From NCBI GenBank assembly GCA_943788755.1, contig CALSRM010000001.1:62001-126000 (forward strand): 64,000 nt of DNA, in the 5' to 3' direction. This DNA comes from an uncultured Flavobacteriales bacterium. Lineage in GTDB: Bacteria > Bacteroidota > Bacteroidia > Flavobacteriales_D > Parvicellaceae. Below are positions 58,044-64,000 of this stretch, one piece after another. How positions within the stretch are numbered: position 1 is the stretch's first letter; each line of letters starts with the position of its first letter. The notes under the pieces are model-generated. The model did not search any database. It had not been told where the DNA came from and saw only the letters and a list, made by a program, of their open reading frames with translations. The translations under genes and the position numbers were made by a program.

Positions 58044-58676
58044 TTGAATACTCTATACCTAATACCTGGAACCGGAGCAGATCATCGTTTTTTTTCTAGA
58101 TTACAACTTGATGTTAATACACAAGTAATTGAATGGACTGAATGGGGAAATGCCCAAACAATTCGAGAATACGCTGAGGTACTAAGTTTGCAAATTAATA
58201 CAGAAGAACCTTTTGGAATTTTAGGTGTTTCGTTTGGTGGTATGCTTGCTGTTGAAATGTCGAAATTCCTTAATCCATCGAAGCTCATTATTGTGTCTAG
58301 TGCAAAATCGTATAAGGAACTTCCTGTTATAGTTAGGTTTGCAAGAAGGTTAGGAGTGCATCATCTGATTTCTCCTTGGCTTATTAAAATGATTCCATTT
58401 GCTGGAAAAATATTTGGTGTTTCTAAAAAAGATAAACGTTTTTTTGACAAAATGATAGATGAAACTCCTGCTGGACATTTGAAAAAGACAATTCGTTCTA
58501 TACTCTATTGGAAAAATACAGATCTCCCTTCCGGAGTACTGCATATTCATGGTTCTCGAGATAAAGTAATTCCAATAAAAAAAACACAGAAACCTGCTGT
58601 GGTCGAAGGTGGTGGCCACTTTATGGTTTATAATATGGCCAATGAAGTCGGTGAAATTATTAATGAGCATTTATAA
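58044..58676 (+). CDS. Small alpha/beta-hydrolase
   Basis: 210 residues from a TTG start 3 bp after hutH. The triad is Ser63 (GVSFGG), Asp173 (HGSRDKVI) and His192 (GGGHFMV). No signal peptide. Length and the lack of a large lid resemble BioH-like or thioesterase-like hydrolases, but the substrate is open. Its TAA overlaps the convergent phosphatase stop in the palindrome TTATAA (58671-58676). Confidence 0.88.
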   Translation: MNTLYLIPGTGADHRFFSRLQLDVNTQVIEWTEWGNAQTIREYAEVLSLQINTEEPFGILGVSFGGMLAVEMSKFLNPSKLIIVSSAKSYKELPVIVRFARRLGVHHLISPWLIKMIPFAGKIFGVSKKDKRFFDKMIDETPAGHLKKTIRSILYWKNTDLPSGVLHIHGSRDKVIPIKKTQKPAVVEGGGHFMVYNMANEVGEIINEHL

Positions 58677-60041
58677 CCTTATTCCGACTACACAAACATC
58701 ATCGATTTGATCAAAGTCATCTTTCCAAGTTTCAAATTCAGATTGTATAGAATTTAGTTGATCGGACATTTTTTGCGCTTTAATTTTACTGAGTAAATTA
58801 TTAAAAGGCTTGTATTTATATTTTTTTCCTCGTTTCCCTCCAAATTGATCAGCAAATCCATCCGTAAAAAGGTACAATATATTTCCTGGATTTACAGGTA
58901 TAGTCTTCCCTTTAAATGGTTTTTGCGTTAGAAACCTACCAATTGGTTGTTTACATCCTTTAATTTTTTGTGATTCAATTTCATCTTTATCAAAAATCCA
59001 AAGAGGATTGTTAGCTCCTGCGAATTCGATACTTTTTCCATCTTTATTTATGCGACACAAAGCTATATCCATTCCATCCATGATGTCCGTATCACTTTGT
59101 TCAAATGTGTTTATTACCAATTCGGTTGCTTTGTCCAAAATTGCAGCAGGTTCATATAAATTATATTCTCTTACCGCTCTGTTTAAAGCATTATTACAAA
59201 CAACACTTACCATAGCGCCTGGTACACCGTGTCCGGTACAATCTGCAACTGCAATCAATAAGCCTTTTGGTGTTTCCTCTATCCAATAGAAATCACCAGC
59301 AACGATGTCTTTTGGTTGGTAATAAACAAAGCAGTCATTAATACATGCATTTATGGACTCTTTAGAAGGTAGAATTGCTTCTTGTATCCTTCGAGCATAT
59401 GTTATACTATCGGTTATTTCTTCGTTTTTAATCTCAATTATGTTTTTTTGCTGCACTAATTGATCGTTGGAAGTTTTTAATGCTAAACGCGAAATGATTT
59501 CTTTCTTATGCAGTCGATACCGAGTTTGTATAAGGAATATCAAGAATAAAGCAACCGTTATGTTTAGAAGTCCTCCGTTTATGATAATTTCATCAAACGA
59601 TAGTGGGCTATTAAAATAAAACATACCTCCTATAGAAAGTAAGCATAATGCAACCAATACTATACTGTATAGCATTCTCCAGAGCATTAACATACCTCCT
59701 CCAATAAGAATCGCCAACATTGCAAACGTTTGTTGCTGAAACATTTCCAATTCCATAACGCTGTAGAAGTATCCATTTTGGATAACAAGGGCAGTATAGG
59801 AAAGAAACATAAAAAGTTCAATCCTAGTTAGTTTTTTATTATGAATAAGCAGCAATACTAGCACAAATATTGAGATACTACATCGAATAATACAAAATGA
59901 AAACCAATATTCTGGAGTAACAAAGTAATCACTTAGGGCCCATAAGGGGTTTAGAATTAAAGCTACCCAGCTGGCAATTTTGAAGTATTTTACAGAAAGT
60001 GTGTTTAATTCACTTTGCCAATCAACGATGTTTTTTCCCAT
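58671..60041 (-). CDS. Membrane-bound SpoIIE-type phosphatase
   Basis: 457 residues from ATG 60041 (MGKNIVDW); the frame extends to 60065 but the first eight codons look non-native. Six membrane helices (about 25-180), a coiled-coil linker (about 190-230: NDQLVQQKNIIEIKNEEITDS), then a PP2C/SpoIIE domain nearly the same as that of the 49866 gene (VADCTGHGVPGAMVSVVCNNALNRAVREYNL, LFTDGFADQFGGKRG, QIDDVCVVGIRL). Only the sensor part differs, so the two probably dephosphorylate related targets in response to different inputs. Confidence 0.9.
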   Translation of the reverse strand: MGKNIVDWQSELNTLSVKYFKIASWVALILNPLWALSDYFVTPEYWFSFCIIRCSISIFVLVLLLIHNKKLTRIELFMFLSYTALVIQNGYFYSVMELEMFQQQTFAMLAILIGGGMLMLWRMLYSIVLVALCLLSIGGMFYFNSPLSFDEIIINGGLLNITVALFLIFLIQTRYRLHKKEIISRLALKTSNDQLVQQKNIIEIKNEEITDSITYARRIQEAILPSKESINACINDCFVYYQPKDIVAGDFYWIEETPKGLLIAVADCTGHGVPGAMVSVVCNNALNRAVREYNLYEPAAILDKATELVINTFEQSDTDIMDGMDIALCRINKDGKSIEFAGANNPLWIFDKDEIESQKIKGCKQPIGRFLTQKPFKGKTIPVNPGNILYLFTDGFADQFGGKRGKKYKYKPFNNLLSKIKAQKMSDQLNSIQSEFETWKDDFDQIDDVCVVGIRL

Positions 60042-60063
60042 AGATGTTAGCACTAATATAAAC

Positions 60064-60094
60064 AAAAATAGCGAAACTAAATCTCGCTATTTTT
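60064..60094 (-). terminator. Terminator of the MORN-like gene
   Basis: Perfect 11-bp stem AAAAATAGCGA - 9-nt loop - TCGCTATTTTT, 23 bp beyond the stop at 60117, with a T run on the minus strand. Confidence 0.8.
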
Positions 60095-60116
60095 AATATG
60101 ATTTATGATAAGTATT

Positions 60117-60848
60117 TTATAAATCCTTAGTTTTAGATACTTTACCGTTGCTGTAAGTTTCTTCCTTTGTGGGTTTTCCTTGTTGATTATAATAAGTCCA
60201 TTTACCAGTTTTATAATAATCATATGCGTTTAAGTCATAGGTTAAGGTTCCTTTTTTCTTGTGTTTTCCATCTAAATAAAAGTCATTTTGAGTGAAGTTT
60301 AATTTCTTAACTCTTTCTAATACAGTTTCCTCTTGTCCAGTTTCATAGTAGGACCTTTTGGCATTATGATATAAGAAACTTTTATGGAATTCCTCATAAA
60401 ACTCCATGTTACCATTTGAATAATAATCAATCCATAGAAGTGCAGATCCCTCCATATATTTAACTTCAGACTTCAATGTTCCGTCAGTGTAAAACTTCTT
60501 TTGAAGCGACCTGAAACCATCTATGTTTTTAAATTCCCTTTCTATTTGACCGTTCGGATAAAAGTTTTTATAAACTTTTAATTGTCCGTCAATATAATAT
60601 CCACGGTGCAGAAGTGTTCCATCGTCATAAAAATCTTCTTTCCAGTTATTTACAGCATAACCATTTTCCATTCTTACGGAATCTCCTGCAAGAACCATAT
60701 TTAAAGGCTCGTAGATCTGAATTCCATAAGTCTCATCAATAATAGATTTATCGAATGTCTTATCTTTAGGGATTTGGCTTTCAAGGTCTATTTGTGCGTA
60801 AGAAACACTAGAAATTAAAAAGACACCTAACAGTAAAATACATTTCAT
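60117..60848 (-). CDS. Exported MORN-like repeat protein (YwqK-like)
   Basis: 243 residues, signal peptide MKCILLLGVFLISSVSYAQ. The rest is at least five MORN-type beta-hairpin repeats (FYDDGTLLHRGYY, FYPNGQIEREFK, FYTDGTLKSEVKY, YYSNGNMEFYEEF, TYSNGKVSKTKDL). Proteins of this group are annotated as YwqK-family antitoxins, but no toxin gene is adjacent, so that name is not supported here. A minus-strand TAATTTTG box lies at 60896-60903. Confidence 0.85.
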   Translation of the reverse strand: MKCILLLGVFLISSVSYAQIDLESQIPKDKTFDKSIIDETYGIQIYEPLNMVLAGDSVRMENGYAVNNWKEDFYDDGTLLHRGYYIDGQLKVYKNFYPNGQIEREFKNIDGFRSLQKKFYTDGTLKSEVKYMEGSALLWIDYYSNGNMEFYEEFHKSFLYHNAKRSYYETGQEETVLERVKKLNFTQNDFYLDGKHKKKGTLTYDLNAYDYYKTGKWTYYNQQGKPTKEETYSNGKVSKTKDL

Positions 60849-60922
60849 ATGAAGATAGTTTCAGTGATATGTTTGAAATTAACCATGTAAATATACAAAA
60901 TTATGTCTAAATGTTAAAATAT

Positions 60923-62635
60923 TTACACGTCCTTTTTTTCACTAAGCGGAGCAATTTTTATACCAAAGTAACCATAAATAATTGTCATGATAGGGCTTAT
61001 GATATTGAAGAAGCAGAATAAAAAGTATTCTCCGGTAGCAACTCCTAGCACATGAGATTGCGCTGCACCACATGTGTTCCATGGAACTAGCACAGATGTA
61101 ACTGTTCCGCTATCTTCTAAAGTTCGACTTAAATTTTGGGGAGCAAGACCCCTCTCTCTATATGTTTTTGAAAACATTTTACCAGGAACTACAATTGCTA
61201 GATACTGATCGGAAGCAGTTACATTAAAACCAACACACGTTAAAGTTGTAGTAGCAATTAAAGAGCCTCTAGATTTGGCCTTGGATACTATGACCTCTGT
61301 TATCTTACTTAACATACCAAGTTTATCCAGAATCCCTCCAAAACTCATCGCACAGATAATTAGCCATATTGTTCCCATCATACCCGACATTCCGCTGGTT
61401 CCAAGTAGTTCGTTCACTTGGTCGCTAGAAGTGTTAACGGATGTATCTATGGTCATAGCGTTTATTACACTGCGGTATGAAGCCTCTAAATAATTGCTTC
61501 TTGATAAGGTGGCGGTTAAACCTAACTTATTAATGCTGTTATCAAAAGTCAATGTGAAATTATCCGTTGCAGCCGTGTCCAAAGCTTCTGGAAGTATAAA
61601 GGATCCAGTTGCTGCCACATCCCCTTCTTTGCTTATGACCAAATCGTAGCTGCCACCATCTACATTTTTTAACTTAGAATCACCTTTTATTTTTTCATCT
61701 TTTTGATACCATTCAAAAGAATATTCGGAAGTGTTTTCACCCTCTATTATAACCGTGTTTTTTATTCCGTTTTGGTTGATAATGTCTGGCTGAAAAAGGA
61801 GTGCCGCGACTCCACCTAACAAAGCTCCTGCAAAAAGAGCTGGAATTGCAGGTACTTTTTTAATTATCATAAAAACTACGGTGGCAGGAACTAAAAACAA
61901 CCATGGAGTTATATAAAAAGAACCTTCAATAGCTGAAAGTATCCCGTTTATTTCTTCCGTTGAACCACTTTCGCCAACAAAAAAACCTAACACCAAGAAA
62001 ATCAATAACGTAATTATAATAGAAGGAATTGTAGTCCACATCATGTAGCGAATGTGCGTAAATAAGTCTGTTCCAGCAACAGCAGGAGCGAGGTTTGTTG
62101 TGTCACTCATAGGCGACATTTTATCTCCAAAATAGGCTCCAGAAATTATTGATCCAGCAATTAAACCAGTGTTTATGTCCATCGCTTGGCCGATACCAAG
62201 TAAAGCTACTCCTATTGTAGCTATAGTGGTCCATGAGCTTCCAGTTGCTAACGAAATAATTGCACTAACTATGCAAGCAGCAAATAGAAATATAGTAGGG
62301 TTTAATATTTTAAGTCCATAATAAATCATACTTGGCACAATACCACTGATTAACCAGGTTCCCGCTAAAGCACCTATTAATAAAAGAATCAGTAATGCGG
62401 GAAGGGCGGATAAAATTGAATCACTAATACCACTGAGCATATCTTTCCATTTGTATTTAAGTCGCCAACCAATTAGCGCTGCTATTGCTGTTCCAAACAA
62501 CAGTGCCATTTGATTAGCTCCGCCTAAAGAATCATCTTCCCAAATAGAAATAACAGATATCATTAAAAGAATAACCAAAGCAATTATTGGAGTTAATGCT
62601 TGAATTAAAGAAGGTTTTTTGAATGTAGATTCCAT
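60923..62635 (-). CDS. NhaC-family Na+/H+ antiporter with an extracytoplasmic insert
   Basis: Secondary antiporter, 570 residues versus about 460-490 usual for NhaC. Family features are SGAYFGDKMSPMSDTTNLAPAVAGTDL (ion-binding region), ATGSSWTTIATIGVALLG and GTSGMSGMMGTIWLI. About 100 residues (about 285-385) are inserted between two helices just before SYRSVINAM. The insert is hydrophilic, beta-rich and Ig-like (SEYSFEWYQKDEKIKGDSKL, GGSYDLVIS), with a pattern close to that of secreted adhesin domains. The flanking helices suggest it faces the periplasm. Confidence 0.9.
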   Translation of the reverse strand: MESTFKKPSLIQALTPIIALVILLMISVISIWEDDSLGGANQMALLFGTAIAALIGWRLKYKWKDMLSGISDSILSALPALLILLLIGALAGTWLISGIVPSMIYYGLKILNPTIFLFAACIVSAIISLATGSSWTTIATIGVALLGIGQAMDINTGLIAGSIISGAYFGDKMSPMSDTTNLAPAVAGTDLFTHIRYMMWTTIPSIIITLLIFLVLGFFVGESGSTEEINGILSAIEGSFYITPWLFLVPATVVFMIIKKVPAIPALFAGALLGGVAALLFQPDIINQNGIKNTVIIEGENTSEYSFEWYQKDEKIKGDSKLKNVDGGSYDLVISKEGDVAATGSFILPEALDTAATDNFTLTFDNSINKLGLTATLSRSNYLEASYRSVINAMTIDTSVNTSSDQVNELLGTSGMSGMMGTIWLIICAMSFGGILDKLGMLSKITEVIVSKAKSRGSLIATTTLTCVGFNVTASDQYLAIVVPGKMFSKTYRERGLAPQNLSRTLEDSGTVTSVLVPWNTCGAAQSHVLGVATGEYFLFCFFNIISPIMTIIYGYFGIKIAPLSEKKDV

Positions 62636-62698
62636 ATTAATTTATAATTAATCGTTGTAAAAATACCTTTTTCCAAGAGATTGAGAAAGACTTGCAAT

Positions 62699-63701
62699 TT
62701 ATAAATCTTTGAATGTCTTTTTTTTGCGACCAAAATGCTTCCAAACGATATTACTAGAATACATGCCTTCCATTTCTGTAAAACTTTTGTATAACATTTG
62801 TTTTCGCTTTTTATTCAATTGCGGGAATGTTTTTGTAAAAATGAAAATGTGCTTTAATGATACTTCCTATGTGCCTTATTTTCCCAGAAAAAAGAAACTT
62901 CGCTCCAGCTATACTGTCTAGGAATAATCGTGACAGTATTTTAATAAAAAGACCTTTATCTAGGTTTTTATACAGCGTAAATAAACTGTTTCTAAAGTTT
63001 AAATATGTTTTTTGTGGGTTGATATAGTTTAATGTTCCTCCGCCAACATGATAAACAGAACTAGACCCACAATACATTATTTTTTTCCCACTGTTTTTCA
63101 TTCTCCAGCAAAGGTCGATTTCTTCCATATGTGCTAAATAACTAGCGTCAAACCCCCCAAATTCATGAAATGATTTAGCCTTAATGAACAAACATGCTCC
63201 TGAAGCCCAAAATATTTCAGCTGTATCATCATATTGTCCTTCATCCTTTTCTAAATGGTCAAAAATTCGACCTCGACAAAATGGATAGCCATTTTTATCA
63301 ATCATTCCACCTCCAGCACCAGCATGCTCAAAGTATTGCCTATTGTGGTATGATAAGATTTTTGGCTGTGCTGCAACTATGTTTTCATCGCTTTCTAATA
63401 ATTGAATAATTGGGGTAATCCAATTTGGGGTGACTTCCACATCAGAATTTAAAAGAATGTAATAGTCTGCAGTGACCTGTTTGAGACCTTCGTTATAACC
63501 TCCAGCAAACCAGTAGTTTGAATCGTTTACAATAACCTTTAGTTGAGGGAAGTTGTCTTTCAGAAAAAGAACTGAATCGTCAGTGGAGGCATTGTCTATA
63601 ACGTAAATATCAGCTTCATTGCTGTTTGTAATAACACTGGGTAAGAATTTTTCGAGCCACTTCAACCCATTAAAATTTAATATGACAACTGCAGTATTCA
63701 A
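62699..63701 (-). CDS. Family 2 glycosyltransferase, frameshifted near its C-terminus
   Basis: Inner-face GT-A sugar transferase (rhamnosyltransferase-like). AVVILNFNG, the DNASTDDS loop and LLNSDVEV (donor-metal Asp) are at the N-terminus, with AHMEEIDLCWRMK (catalytic region) near residue 220. The frame from 63701 ends early at 62811 (296 residues). Beyond it the adjacent frame carries NKKRKQMLYKSFTEMEGM and NIVWKHFGRKKKTFKDL to a stop at 62699-62701, the typical end of these proteins. Removing one C from CCC at about 62822-62825 (minus strand) joins them as NIPQLNKKR, giving about 334 residues, the normal family length. Confidence 0.85.
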
Positions 63702-63749
63702 ATATTTAAAATGAGTGTTATAAAGATTAAAACAATTAAATTTAATTTA

Positions 63750-64000
63750 TTAACGAGGTTTGTAAAATAAATCATCCGTACGATCTCCAAATTCAGGATC
63801 AGGGTTTACATCATCTACATTACCGCCTTTGGTACTTCTTCGCTTTAAATCAATTTTCCAATGAAAGTTTTGGATTTCTCCAATTAAATCAGAATGTAAT
63901 AATTCATAATCATTTGTAACTAAATCACGATCATAAAAAACAAAACGTTTATTATTAAATTTTCCAATTTTGTAGTAATGCCATATTTGATAGGGATATG
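63750..64000 (-). CDS. GWxTD domain protein, C-terminal fragment at window edge
   Basis: Open minus-strand frame from the window end to TAA at 63750-63752, 83 codons shown. The sequence begins YPYQIWHYYKIGKFNNKRFVFYD and ends DDLFYKPR, the pattern of the C-terminus of GWxTD-domain proteins, exported Bacteroidetes proteins of unknown role. The signal peptide and main body lie outside the window. Confidence 0.8.
   Translation of the reverse strand, partial: YPYQIWHYYKIGKFNNKRFVFYDRDLVTNDYELLHSDLIGEIQNFHWKIDLKRRSTKGGNVDDVNPDPEFGDRTDDLFYKPR

Noticed and set aside
58044-58676. BioH assignment for the small hydrolase
   Set aside because: Triad and size fit, but it is 23 kb from the biotin operon and coupled to hutH; no specific evidence.
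60117-60848. Toxin-antitoxin system (YwqK family)
   Set aside because: No toxin gene adjoins it and the protein has an export signal.

Overview
The window looks like chromosome of a member of the Bacteroidetes, most likely Flavobacteriales. The DNA is AT-rich, and promoters match the Bacteroidetes TTG / TAnnTTTG pattern (TACATTTG or TATATTTG recurs upstream of genes). Many genes start with TTG, and there are type IX secretion (T9SS) C-terminal sorting domains, TPR/PD40/OmpA proteins, a GWxTD protein and SpoIIE-type phosphatases. The genus cannot be named from the sequence.

Layout. 0-4.6 kb: an M3 oligopeptidase running off the left edge, a secreted S9 peptidase and a palindromic repeat cluster. 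4.6-9.6 kb: an iron-type island in which feoB and a porin / FMN-binding protein / small protein / four-helix membrane protein operon diverge from one intergenic region carrying an identical 21-bp inverted operator at each promoter. 9.6-15.5 kb: ribBA, two overlapping glycosyltransferases, an LptF/LptG permease and a START-like protein. 15.7-25.2 kb: tRNA(CAT), terminators, repeat debris and an array of four large secreted-protein genes that share an almost identical ~204-bp T9SS sorting-domain end on unrelated N-terminal modules; three of the four are broken by indels. 25.3-28.9 kb: small membrane protein, DUF4159 protein and a polyamine pair (fused AdoMet decarboxylase-spermidine synthase, then a frameshifted ureohydrolase). 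29-34.8 kb: biotin operon bioB-bioF-(S8 protease)-bioD-bioA. 34.8-39 kb: a lipoprotein, a TPR-like secreted protein, a membrane protein and a class III CoA-transferase. 39.2-44.9 kb: a 1659-residue fusion of an SLC12-type cation-chloride transporter with a long helical region, a P-loop ATPase and a winged helix, followed with a 1-nt overlap by an MscS-like channel. 45-55 kb: aroC, a dicarboxylate symporter, two TPR/PD40/OmpA envelope proteins, a TPR protein and a periplasmic-sensor SpoIIE phosphatase. 55-64 kb: hisS-hutH-hydrolase operon, a second SpoIIE phosphatase, a MORN-like secreted protein, an NhaC antiporter with an unusual insert, a frameshifted GT2 glycosyltransferase and the end of a GWxTD protein.

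How the genes work together. feoB, the porin and the FMN-binding protein plausibly form one co-regulated metal or redox uptake unit, with ribBA (flavin synthesis) next door. The T9SS cargo array looks like a recombination-prone cassette locus. The SLC12-ATPase plus MscS pair is the best candidate for an undescribed system, probably in ion or volume homeostasis. Single-base indels interrupt recognisable genes at about 8.7, 16.4-17.0, 21.4, 25.0, 28.2, 28.5, 29.33 and 62.82 kb. Some are probably sequence errors, but the LamG gene at 16.3 kb looks truly degenerate.
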